Of a stretch of 64,000 bases of DNA, positions 43,035-51,486 are shown in pieces (position 1 is the stretch's first letter; every line of letters starts with the position of its first letter). The notes under the pieces were generated by a model that did not search any database, was not told the origin of the DNA, and worked only from the letters and a program-made list of their open reading frames with translations. This stretch comes from JAWMQL01 sp033283165 (GTDB taxonomy: Bacteria > Pseudomonadota > Gammaproteobacteria > Pseudomonadales > Halieaceae). The stretch spans positions 124,001-188,000 of the forward strand of contig JAWMQL010000005.1 of the NCBI GenBank assembly GCA_033283165.1, given 5' to 3'. Position numbers and translations under genes: made by a program.

Positions 43035-45266
43035 TCAATACATCGTACAGCCCAGGTACCCTGCCTTGGCGATTTCCTCGCAGTGTTCGCGATAGGCCCG
43101 GGCACCGGGTGCATAAATCGTCGCCTGCCGCGCTTTACCGGGTGTATTGGCGCCAAAAAACCAGGATTCTTTCATCTGTCCCAATACGCTGCCCTCGGCC
43201 GCATCGTTCACGTGCGCCGTCCACTCATCCTCAGCGGCAGCAACAGGTTCTATAAAGGTAAGGTTTCGCTGCCGCATGTGACCGATACACCGGGCTATCC
43301 AATCAACATTCTGCTCGACGCAGCGGACCGCATTGCATAGCGCCGCTGCGTTCTGCGGCCCGTTGACAATAAACAGATTCGGAAACTCATTGACCAGCAG
43401 GCCAAGAAAGGTTTTTGGACCCGGGCGCCACTTGTCTGCGAGCAGGCGATTGTTGCGACCGCGCAAATTGATGCGGTTCAGGGCGCCGGTTCCGGCATCG
43501 AAGCCGGTAGCATAGACGATGATGTCGAGCGGATACTCTTCTTTGGAGGTACGGATACCGGCCTCAGTGACCTGCTCAACAGGCGTGTCTCGCGTATCGA
43601 TCAGTTGAACATTGTCCCGGTTGAACACCTCGTAATAACCGTTTTCCAGTGGAACCCGCTTGGTGCCGAAGGGATGATCGGGCAGCAGTTTGTCGGCGAC
43701 CTCCGGGTCCAGCACGCGCTCGCGTATTTTCCGGCGAACAAACTCACTGGCATGACTGTTGACTTCGAGGTTCATCATCAGGTCGGCGAAATTGCTGAAC
43801 CAGAAGGCGAATCCGGGCTGTTGCCACAGTTCCTCAAACTTCTCTTCCCGCTCCCGTGCGGTCACCGCCAGGCCGGACCGCGGGTCGAAGCTGTGAATGA
43901 AACCGCTGTAGGAGCTGTTACAGGCGGCGAGAATGTCTTTCCATGAATCGCGGATCTGACACCGGTCGTCATCCCTGAGGACTCGGTTTCGCTGGGGAAT
44001 ACAATAATTCGGTGTCCTCTGGAACACCAGTAACTGCCCGACCTGATCAGCAATGGTCTGGATCACCTGCACGCCGGACGCGCCCGTACCGACGACGCCA
44101 ACACGTCTACCGGTCAGGTCGACACCCGATTCGGGCCACCGGGCAGTGTGGAAACTCGGGCCGGCAAAATCTTCAATACCGGGGAAATCGGGCATTTGCG
44201 GTGTCGATAGGGAGCCCGTAGCGGCAATGAGATACCTTACAGAGTGGCGAATACCTGTGCTGGTATCAACCAGCCAGCGACCCGTTTTTTCATCGAAAAC
44301 AGCGCTCTCCAGGCGCGTGTTCAGGTCTATGTGATTACCAAGCTCACAGCGCTTCACCACGTGGCGCAGGTAGTGATAGATTTCGTCCCGCGGAGCAAAC
44401 AGCTCCCGCCAATCCCAGTCCCTGAGAAGATCATCGGAAAAGGAAAATCCGTAGGTGTAGGTCTCCGAATCCACACGGGCCCCAGGATAACGATTCCAGT
44501 ACCATACACCGCCGACATCGGCGGCGCTCTCACATGCCCGCGCACGCAGCCCCATCGCCAGCAAACGTTGCAGCATACAGATTCCCGATACCCCGGCTCC
44601 AATTACCAACGCGTCAAGTTCGTCGGTGTATGAAAGCGCCGCAATCCCGTTGCGGGGCTCACCCAGGCTGTCCATACCTGGCCTGGTGGCCGCCGGAACA
44701 TCAGCCGGCGATACGAGATCTTCAAATAGCCGCGCGGGCCGGGTGTCATACATGACACATGGCCATAGTTTACCCGCCTCGGAGCCTGCAGCTTGCAGGG
44801 ACTCATGAACCGCAAACTCGTCCCCGCCAACCACTATGCCAATCTCCTGCTGCCCTGTGACGGCACTGAACCCCTGGTAGAGAGTGAGCCCCGCGGCCTC
44901 CAGAGCGTGTTTCGCAGCGTCTTCGTCAATTGCTGCACCACCCGGGTTCGGTTCTCCCCGATGGTACTCAGCCACCAGGAGGTCAGCAGGTTCGGGGGTT
45001 GCCAGTCCATTGCCCGCGGCGACCCGCACGGGCCACACAAGCGCACTGCCCAGGTCCTGGTGCCGCAATACCAGTCTCACCGATTCCGCATCCGGCGCCC
45101 GATACCAGCACAGCATTCTTGAGCTGTCTTTGGCCAGGTAGCACCGGAGCCACTGTACCCGGTGAATATCAAGACAGGAGTGTCGCGTCAGGCGATCGAT
45201 CTCTCCGGCATCAAGCGGCCGATGCAGCGTTACCAGGGAGACGAAGTCGCTCAACTGCATCGGCAC
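43035..45266 (-). CDS. DUF4242-like / Baeyer-Villiger-type monooxygenase fusion
   Basis: This is a 743-residue protein. The C-terminal part of about 530 residues is a flavin monooxygenase with 'ALVIGAGVSGICMLQRLL' (FAD), the BVMO fingerprint 'FAGPSFHTARWPE' (FxGxxxHxxxWP) and 'VGVVGTGASGVQVIQTIA' (NADP). The first about 200 residues are extra: 'VQWLRCYLAKDSSRMLCWYRAPDAESVRLVLRHQDLG' resembles DUF4242 (SCO4226 nickel-binding-like), apparently present twice in diverged form. BVMOs insert oxygen next to ketones. Start is GTG 45266, one base after the ZIP gene stop, or ATG 45260. The pair is probably co-transcribed. Confidence 0.85.
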   Translation of the reverse strand: MPMQLSDFVSLVTLHRPLDAGEIDRLTRHSCLDIHRVQWLRCYLAKDSSRMLCWYRAPDAESVRLVLRHQDLGSALVWPVRVAAGNGLATPEPADLLVAEYHRGEPNPGGAAIDEDAAKHALEAAGLTLYQGFSAVTGQQEIGIVVGGDEFAVHESLQAAGSEAGKLWPCVMYDTRPARLFEDLVSPADVPAATRPGMDSLGEPRNGIAALSYTDELDALVIGAGVSGICMLQRLLAMGLRARACESAADVGGVWYWNRYPGARVDSETYTYGFSFSDDLLRDWDWRELFAPRDEIYHYLRHVVKRCELGNHIDLNTRLESAVFDEKTGRWLVDTSTGIRHSVRYLIAATGSLSTPQMPDFPGIEDFAGPSFHTARWPESGVDLTGRRVGVVGTGASGVQVIQTIADQVGQLLVFQRTPNYCIPQRNRVLRDDDRCQIRDSWKDILAACNSSYSGFIHSFDPRSGLAVTAREREEKFEELWQQPGFAFWFSNFADLMMNLEVNSHASEFVRRKIRERVLDPEVADKLLPDHPFGTKRVPLENGYYEVFNRDNVQLIDTRDTPVEQVTEAGIRTSKEEYPLDIIVYATGFDAGTGALNRINLRGRNNRLLADKWRPGPKTFLGLLVNEFPNLFIVNGPQNAAALCNAVRCVEQNVDWIARCIGHMRQRNLTFIEPVAAAEDEWTAHVNDAAEGSVLGQMKESWFFGANTPGKARQATIYAPGARAYREHCEEIAKAGYLGCTMY

Positions 45267-45267
45267 G

Positions 45268-45990
45268 TCAATGTCCAGTGACCAGCGTGTTGCTTATCAT
45301 ACCCAGGCTGAAGCCGAGCACCGCTCCCAGTGGCGGGGCCCAGTGACGTTTCATCCTGGACTGGGGAGCGATATCCTGAAAAATCAGGTACAGAATGCCA
45401 CCGGCAGCAAACAGCATAATGCCTCCCAATAGCGCCGTGTCCCGACTGAAATAAGTGTAGCCCAGAATGCCCATCAAGGGTCCCAGCGGCACCATGGCCA
45501 CCATCACCAGCAGGATTTTCCCCCGGCCGGAGTCCGTGCCCGATTTGAGTTCCCTGAAGGCATTGAATCCCTCGGGCAGATTCTGTAGCCCGATAAATAA
45601 GGCCAACATTGGCGCCAACGGCGAACCCAGGGCAAAAATGCCTCCCAGCGCAATGGACTCGGGCACAAAATCCAGCAGCATGGCCATAAACTGGGGTTTT
45701 TCGCGGCGCCTGGCTCCCAGCATCCGCTCAAGAAAGAAAAAGCAAAGCCCGCCGGCAGTGAACGCCATGGCGCTGACCAGAGAGTCCTCCAGGTAGGCTA
45801 CCCCTTCCGGCACCAGCACGAGTGACACGGCAGCCAGGAGGATGCCGCCGCCGAAGGCGATAATGGAATGCCTTAACTCGTTCTCCAGCCAGCTGGGCCT
45901 GATCTTCTGCCGCAACGCGATCAGCCCGCCCAGGGGTATGCAGGCCCCGGCCATCACGGTATACAGAATGATTGCAGTAATCTCGTCCAT
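45268..45990 (-). CDS. ZIP-family divalent metal transporter
   Basis: This 240-residue protein has about eight hydrophobic segments. The metal-binding motifs of ZIP transporters appear as 'LLDFVPESIALGGIFALG' and 'GLQNLPEGFNAFREL', equivalent to the HxxPE and HxxPEG sites, though the His of each is replaced (Asp-Phe-Val-Pro-Glu and Gln-Asn-Leu-Pro-Glu). It should import Zn2+ or another divalent metal, but the altered ligands make the specificity unsure. It is immediately upstream of the DUF4242-BVMO gene. Confidence 0.85.
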   Translation of the reverse strand: MDEITAIILYTVMAGACIPLGGLIALRQKIRPSWLENELRHSIIAFGGGILLAAVSLVLVPEGVAYLEDSLVSAMAFTAGGLCFFFLERMLGARRREKPQFMAMLLDFVPESIALGGIFALGSPLAPMLALFIGLQNLPEGFNAFRELKSGTDSGRGKILLVMVAMVPLGPLMGILGYTYFSRDTALLGGIMLFAAGGILYLIFQDIAPQSRMKRHWAPPLGAVLGFSLGMISNTLVTGH

Positions 45991-46109
45991 GGTCCGCTGG
46001 CCAGAGGTTGGATTGCCCGTGGGAAAAGCTAGCGCAGACCGATGAAGAAATACAGGGGGACTGTCGCATGAACGCCATGCGGCGTGGAACCGCTACCAAC
46101 TGGACCGGA

Positions 46110-46298
46110 CTAGAAACTGTCAGCGTAGAGTTCTATCCACTCCTTTGCTGCCTGGTCCAGGCTGAGAAGCCGATTTTCCTTTTCGAGTACCGTCTGGCGA
46201 TATTCCACGATCTTCTCACACTGAGTCCGCATACGAGACTCGAATTCAGTGCTAACCGCTACTTTCGCCAATTCCCGGCACCTGGTCACTTGTGCCAT
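46110..46298 (-). CDS. Small helical protein, hypothetical
   Basis: An ATG at 46298 opens 62 residues, 'MAQVTRCRELAKVAVSTEF...', rich in Glu/Lys/Arg with a heptad-like pattern and no signal. The ribosome site is weak (GGGG about 10 bases upstream). The frame continues upstream to 46439 but the extra residues look non-coding. It sits downstream of the lipoprotein SDR gene on the same strand. No family was recognised; it could be a genuine small protein. Confidence 0.45.
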   Translation of the reverse strand: MAQVTRCRELAKVAVSTEFESRMRTQCEKIVEYRQTVLEKENRLLSLDQAAKEWIELYADSF

Positions 46299-46435
46299 GT
46301 CGTTGTGCCCCGCACAACCATCCCCTGTCTGTGCTTTAATAGCATGGGCACAAGGTACCCGGCCACTACCAGAACGGCAGATTGTGACGCAAGTCACAAT
46401 GAAACGCGGAAAAGTGCACAAACTGGCTGTCCAAC

Positions 46436-47215
46436 TCACTCGCTGCCAAGAAAGGGGGCCTGCCGCAGGTATTGCCGGGCTTCAATCTGGTCGACCATGA
46501 ACCGAGCCAACTCCCCCGCCCTCAGGTGAAATGCTGGCGGCGTCTCCAACGACACCTGCGGCCCGGAGCGATACGGTTCGGGATCGATCAGGGGACAGCG
46601 CACAAGCATCCAGTTCGCAGAACTTGCCGCCAACAGCTCATACTCTGACTGCTTGTCCTTGAGCGTGTCCCACAGCGATAGCTGGACCAGCTTCCTCATC
46701 CACCACCCGAGCAGATTCCGCCTGTCACCGGGCATCACCACGGCAGCACCCGAGACGATCATATACTGTGAAATCGACCTGCCTTCCATCTCGCGCAATA
46801 TGTTGGCCGTCACCACCGAATTGACAAAACGCGCCGCATCACCGTCCGCTTTCACAGGGCCCAGGGCACTGATTACCACGTCAGCGCCCTGCAATAATTC
46901 CTGAATCACCAGGGGATCGCGGGCATCCCCCTGGACGATAGTAAGCCGGTCACGAAGTTCAGCCAGCTTGTCCGGAGTTCTCGCCAGTGCCCGGACCTCG
47001 TACCCCCGCGCCAGTGCTTCCCGGAGCAGGTAGCCCCCCGCCATGCCTGTGGCACCGAGCATGGCGACTGTTTGCGGCTGGCTTACCGGGCCACGCTGGA
47101 TACTGACCGGCTCCGGCTCCACTGGCGGGCGACTGACGGCGCAGGACAGTAATAAACCGAAGCTGGCAGCCACACTCGCTACGCGGAGGACCTTTAATAG
47201 CCGACGCAGGTTCAA
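46436..47215 (-). CDS. NAD(P)-binding atypical SDR with lipoprotein signal
   Basis: This 259-residue frame from TTG 47215 begins with a helix ending in the lipobox 'GLLLSC', a Pro/Glu-rich linker, and then an atypical SDR of the NmrA/BLVRB type: 'TVAMLGATGMAGGYLLREALARGYEVRALARTPDKL' (GxxGxxG), 'VVQGDARDP', 'ADVVISALGPV'. The catalytic YxxxK is not obvious. An NAD(P)-binding fold exported as a lipoprotein is unusual. If translation began elsewhere the signal would be lost, but no good alternative start is visible. Confidence 0.75.
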   Translation of the reverse strand: MNLRRLLKVLRVASVAASFGLLLSCAVSRPPVEPEPVSIQRGPVSQPQTVAMLGATGMAGGYLLREALARGYEVRALARTPDKLAELRDRLTIVQGDARDPLVIQELLQGADVVISALGPVKADGDAARFVNSVVTANILREMEGRSISQYMIVSGAAVVMPGDRRNLLGWWMRKLVQLSLWDTLKDKQSEYELLAASSANWMLVRCPLIDPEPYRSGPQVSLETPPAFHLRAGELARFMVDQIEARQYLRQAPFLGSE

Positions 47216-47431
47216 TTGCCTTTATCTCATGGAACTCATCGCCAATCTTAGCATCGTCCCCGGTTCCCGAAAGTTTACACGCGCCGCCCTTACCGCCACC
47301 GAGGCGATGCCACCGCCAGCTCAAACGACAACGGTGTCCGGGACAACGTGACCCCTGTGGGCTACCAGGGCCGGTGGACTAATCCGTGGCGGTATTGTCT
47401 ACTACCGGGACCCTCACTGTGGAAGCAGCGC

Positions 47432-49150
47432 ATGGCAGGTACCCTGAGCCTAGCGGATAACGCCTGGGCCCGTTACGCAACGGGCTCCGCAATGTATTTT
47501 GCGCAGGGTATTCCGCAGGGCGTGCTCGGCATAGCAATGCCTGCCTGGCTCGCGAGCCAGGGCGTCGGGGCCGGCGAAATCGCTTCCTACCTCGCGGTTA
47601 TTACCCTGCCCTGGGCCTTCAAGCTCATTACGGGCCCGTTCATGGACCGCTTCAAATTCCCGCCCATGGGTCACCGTCGGCCCTGGGTGATCGGGGCGCA
47701 GTTGGGCCTGGTCCTGTCCTTTCTGGCACTGCTGCTTGTTGACGACCCCGCGGAGCAGATCGGCCTGTTGACTGTCATCGGCATGTTGATCAACAGCTTC
47801 GCAGCAACCCAGGACGTGGCCGTCGACGGCATGTCGATTGATCTCACCCCGGTCCGCCAGCAGGGTCGGCTGAACGGCTTCATGAGCTTCGGCAAGGCGA
47901 TGGGATGGGCTTCCACTGCGGCGGTGTCGGGCGTGCTGCTGGTTACCGCGGGACTGGCGATGACGGCGCTGGTGGCGTCGGCTGTCTCGACTGTCGCACT
48001 GCTCCTGATGATTTCCGTGGTCGAGCGCCGGGGAGAACGGGTGCTACCGTGGACCCGGGGGCATACCGTCTCCGTGCCGCGCGCGGACCGGTCATTCCGC
48101 TCGGTCCTGAAGGAAGTCAACGAAGCGCTGTGGAACAGGGCAAGCATTATCGTCATGGCCATCATGTTTTTCGATGGCCTTATCTACGGTTACGGTCACG
48201 CGTTGATGCCGATAGCCGCCGTTAACCTGTTCGGTTACACGACGCAGGACTGGTCGCAACTGGTCGCGATGATGGGGCTTGTCGGTGCGGTCATTGCGCT
48301 GGCGATCGGGCCGCTGATAGACCGGCTGGGAGCGAAGCGCATGCTCGGACTCGGCGTGACCCTACTGGGCGTTCATGCTCTGCTGATCGTTGAGACGCAG
48401 CAGCTCTGGGAAAATTCGTTATATGCTCGGGTGATCCTGTCCGTCTGGGTCATGATGGTGCCAGTGGTGATGGTGGCGAGCATCGCTCTGGCCATGGCGA
48501 TCTGCAAAAGCGTCAATTCCGCTACCCAGTTTGCCATCTACATGTCGGTTGCCAACCTGGGCATTTCCGCTGGCTCACTCCTGTATGGCCTGGTCGCCGA
48601 ACAATCAGGCTACGTGAACTCGTTCGCGATCCTGATCGCCCTTGTCGCCGCCATGCTGGCAGTTCTGTATTTCCACCGGCATCAGCACGACCACGAACCG
48701 GGGTTGGAGAACGAGGGTCGCAGATTCACTTTGGGCCTGGGCGGTGCGGAAGGCGGCACCTTCTGGCCCGGCGCGATGCGATGCCCGAAATGCCGGGCCG
48801 ATATGGATCAGGTCACTCACGCGGGCGTCGTGATCGACCGTTGTACAATTTGCGGTGGTATCTGGTTCGATGCCGGTGAGATCGAGGGTTTCACAGACCC
48901 CGACATCGCCGCAAAAATCGATACGGGCGAGATCGCGGTGGGCAGAAAGTGGAACAGGGTCGATGATTATCCCTGCCCGCGCTGCAGCGGCGTCATGATG
49001 AAGGTGGTCGACGACTCGCAACCACACATCTGGTACGAAATCTGCCGCGAATGCAGCGGTTCGTTCCTGGATGCGGGCGAACTGCGCGACCTGTCGCAAA
49101 TCACTCTTTCGGATTACTTGAAACAATTCCTGATGCCGGAGCGGAAATAG
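47432..49150 (+). CDS. AmpG-like MFS transporter fused to zf-TFIIB domain
   Basis: From ATG 47432 (GGAAG upstream) this is a 572-residue protein. Residues about 1-425 form a 12-helix MFS permease of the AmpG/PAT kind ('YFAQGIPQGVLGIAMPAWLASQGV', 'NSFAATQDVAVDGMSIDL'), which imports muropeptides or acetyl-CoA-like solutes. The C-terminal cytoplasmic tail contains two Cys4-like motifs of the zf-TFIIB family: 'MRCPKCRADMDQV...IDRCTICGGIWFDAGEIE' and 'YPCPRCSGVMMKV...YEICRECSGSFLDAGEL'. The two genes are fused in one frame. Upstream in-frame residues from 47348 look non-coding. Confidence 0.85.
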   Translation: MAGTLSLADNAWARYATGSAMYFAQGIPQGVLGIAMPAWLASQGVGAGEIASYLAVITLPWAFKLITGPFMDRFKFPPMGHRRPWVIGAQLGLVLSFLALLLVDDPAEQIGLLTVIGMLINSFAATQDVAVDGMSIDLTPVRQQGRLNGFMSFGKAMGWASTAAVSGVLLVTAGLAMTALVASAVSTVALLLMISVVERRGERVLPWTRGHTVSVPRADRSFRSVLKEVNEALWNRASIIVMAIMFFDGLIYGYGHALMPIAAVNLFGYTTQDWSQLVAMMGLVGAVIALAIGPLIDRLGAKRMLGLGVTLLGVHALLIVETQQLWENSLYARVILSVWVMMVPVVMVASIALAMAICKSVNSATQFAIYMSVANLGISAGSLLYGLVAEQSGYVNSFAILIALVAAMLAVLYFHRHQHDHEPGLENEGRRFTLGLGGAEGGTFWPGAMRCPKCRADMDQVTHAGVVIDRCTICGGIWFDAGEIEGFTDPDIAAKIDTGEIAVGRKWNRVDDYPCPRCSGVMMKVVDDSQPHIWYEICRECSGSFLDAGELRDLSQITLSDYLKQFLMPERK

Positions 49151-49165
49151 CCCCCGCCCGGCCAG

Positions 49166-50170
49166 CTATATCTCTACACAAATCTTGCCAAAGTGCCGCT
49201 GTGACTCCTGGTGACGGAATGCCTGCGCCAGTTCAGCCAGCGGGTAGCAACTGTCGACCACCGGCCGCAGGTTATGGGCCTCCACCGCGTCGAGCATATC
49301 CGCCTGGTGCTTGTGGCTACCCACCGTAATACCCTGGATACGCGCATTCTTGTGAAACAGTTCCGCCGTCGGCACCTCGCCCGAGATGCCGGTCAGGACA
49401 CCGATCATGCTGATGCAGCCGCCAAAAGCCGCCGCGCGTACGGACTGCGCCACGGTTCCGGAACCACCCACTTCCACCACCAGGTCGGCGCCTCGCCCGC
49501 CGGTCAGTTCCAGCACCCTGTCGCCCCAGTCAGGCGTTGCGCGGTAGTTGATCAATTCCTGTGCTCCCAACTCACCAAGGCGGGCCAGTTTTTCTTCGGA
49601 AGAGGAGGTTGCGATCACACGACAACCCATCATCCGGGCAAACTGCAGCGCGAATACCGAGACGCCACCGCTGCCCTGGACCAGGACCCAGTCACCCGGG
49701 GCGAGGTGGGTCTCCACCACCAGTGCACGCCAGGCGGTAAGACCGGCGCAGGTCAGGGTAGCGGCCTCGGCGAAGTCCAGATTGGCTGGCATGCGGCTGA
49801 AGGCCGTGGCCGGCATGGTCACGCTGTTTGCCGCAAAGCCGTCCACATTGTCACCGGGAACGCCCCCAAGCCTTTCCGGGGAGGCCGCCCCGTCCAACCA
49901 GTGGGGGAAAAAGTAACTGAGCACCCGGTCTCCGACGGCAAATTCACTGACCCCCGCCCCCACCTCGGTGACGATGCCGGCACCGTCCGAGAGCGGAATA
50001 CGGCCGTCCTCAGTCGGGAGCAGCCCGGTCACCACCACGTAGTCGTGAAAATTCAGGGAACTGGCTTTCACCTCCACCTGGATTTCACCGGGCCCGGGGG
50101 CTACCGGTTCGATATCCCCCAGGGCAAGCCGATCCAGTCCCCCGGGTAAGCCCAGTTTCATAGCCTGCAT
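49166..50170 (-). CDS. Zinc-independent MDR-family alcohol dehydrogenase/quinone reductase
   Basis: ATG 50170, with GGAGGAG 5-6 bases upstream, gives 334 residues. The medium-chain dehydrogenase layout is clear: 'EVKASSLNFHDYVVVTGLLP', 'LSDGAGIVTEVG' and the NAD(P) site 'VLVQGSGGVSVFALQFARMMGCRVIATSSS'. The structural zinc Cys cluster is absent, so it belongs to the zinc-independent oxidoreductases. It likely reduces an enone, quinone or aldehyde with NADPH. It is divergent from the DapB-like gene at 50399. Confidence 0.88.
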   Translation of the reverse strand: MQAMKLGLPGGLDRLALGDIEPVAPGPGEIQVEVKASSLNFHDYVVVTGLLPTEDGRIPLSDGAGIVTEVGAGVSEFAVGDRVLSYFFPHWLDGAASPERLGGVPGDNVDGFAANSVTMPATAFSRMPANLDFAEAATLTCAGLTAWRALVVETHLAPGDWVLVQGSGGVSVFALQFARMMGCRVIATSSSEEKLARLGELGAQELINYRATPDWGDRVLELTGGRGADLVVEVGGSGTVAQSVRAAAFGGCISMIGVLTGISGEVPTAELFHKNARIQGITVGSHKHQADMLDAVEAHNLRPVVDSCYPLAELAQAFRHQESQRHFGKICVEI

Positions 50171-50398
50171 AGTCACTCCTCCCGCTGCTGAACCCGTCAA
50201 GTGTGCCGCCTGTACCGCGAAACGCGAGCAAGGCCAGAGCGGAAGGTTAGCCTAACCGGCATTGGTATGACTATAAGTACCCGCTCCCGGCTCCCGACGG
50301 GCGACCTGGCCTAAGCTATTAGGGACCCGACCGGAATGCACCCTTTTCCAGCTGCAACGGTGATCGGGCGGCGGCGCGAAACCGGACCGGAGAACAGT

Positions 50399-51457
50399 AT
50401 GAGCTACAAGGTAATACAGTGGGCGACCGGGGGTGTCGGGCGTGCCGCTATCGAGGATATCCTCGCACACCCCGAACTGGAACTGGCCGGCTGCTGGGTC
50501 AGCAGCGAGGAAAAGGACGGCCGCGACGTGGGTGAGATTATCGGCGCTGAGCCGCTGGGCGTCACCGCCACGCGGGACGCGGAAGCCCTGCTTGCGCTGG
50601 CTGCGGACTGTGTCATGTACAGCCCGGTAATGGCCGACCCGGCACTGGTCTGCAGGTTGCTGGCGAGCGGCAAGAACGTGGTCACCCCCCTGGGCTGGTT
50701 TTTCCCTGGCGACCGCGACGTCTCGGACCTGGAGAACGCCTGCCGGGAGGGCAACAGCACCCTGCACGGGACAGGCATTCACCCGGGGGGTATTACCGAG
50801 CGCTTTCCGCTGATGATATCTGCCCTGTCGGCCTCTATCACCCATGTACGCGCCGAGGAATTCTCCGACATCCGCACTTACGGCGCACCGGAGGTGGTGA
50901 GCGACATCATGCTGTTCGGCAAGACTCCGGACGAAGCCGCCGCCAGCCCCATGGTGCAATTCCTCGGGGATGGATTCGGGCAGTCCATGGACATGGTGGC
51001 TGCCGAACTTGGCTTCGCAGTCGACCCCGATCCCCTGGCCTTGCACGAGGTCGCCGTGGCTACCCGACCGATCGACTCTCCCATCGGTGTCATCGAACCG
51101 GGCCTGGTGGCCGCCCAGCGCTTTACCTGGCAACGGACGGTCGCGGGGGAACCTGTCATCACGGTGCGTGTGAACTGGTTCATGGGCGAGAAAAACCTGG
51201 ACGCGGGCTGGAATTTCGGCCCCGCGGGGGAGCGCTTCGAGGTGGAGGTCACCGGCGATCCAGGTTCACTCGTGACTTTCCATGGCTGGCACCCGGAGTC
51301 GATTGCCGCGGGCCTGGCACGCAACCCGGGCATTGTCGCCACCGCCAATCATGGCGTCAGCGCCATTCCCTACGTGTGCCGCGCAGACCCCGGTATCAAA
51401 ACCTACCTGGATCTGCCGCTCATTGCAGGGCGGGCGGCGCCTCGCCTGAGCAGGTAG
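50399..51457 (+). CDS. DapB-like NAD(P)-dependent oxidoreductase
   Basis: ATG 50399 has GGAG 6 bases before it. The 352-residue protein opens 'YKVIQWATGGVGRAAIEDILAHPELELAGCWV' and has 'GTGIHPGGITERFPLMISALS', matching the truncated paralogue at 1-1054. The family contains dihydrodipicolinate-reductase-like and diaminopentanoate-dehydrogenase-like enzymes, which oxidise or reduce an imine or carbonyl carbon. The substrate is not assignable. Confidence 0.87.
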   Translation: MSYKVIQWATGGVGRAAIEDILAHPELELAGCWVSSEEKDGRDVGEIIGAEPLGVTATRDAEALLALAADCVMYSPVMADPALVCRLLASGKNVVTPLGWFFPGDRDVSDLENACREGNSTLHGTGIHPGGITERFPLMISALSASITHVRAEEFSDIRTYGAPEVVSDIMLFGKTPDEAAASPMVQFLGDGFGQSMDMVAAELGFAVDPDPLALHEVAVATRPIDSPIGVIEPGLVAAQRFTWQRTVAGEPVITVRVNWFMGEKNLDAGWNFGPAGERFEVEVTGDPGSLVTFHGWHPESIAAGLARNPGIVATANHGVSAIPYVCRADPGIKTYLDLPLIAGRAAPRLSR

Positions 51458-51486
51458 TCAGATCAGGGAAAAATGGCCTGGAGTAC

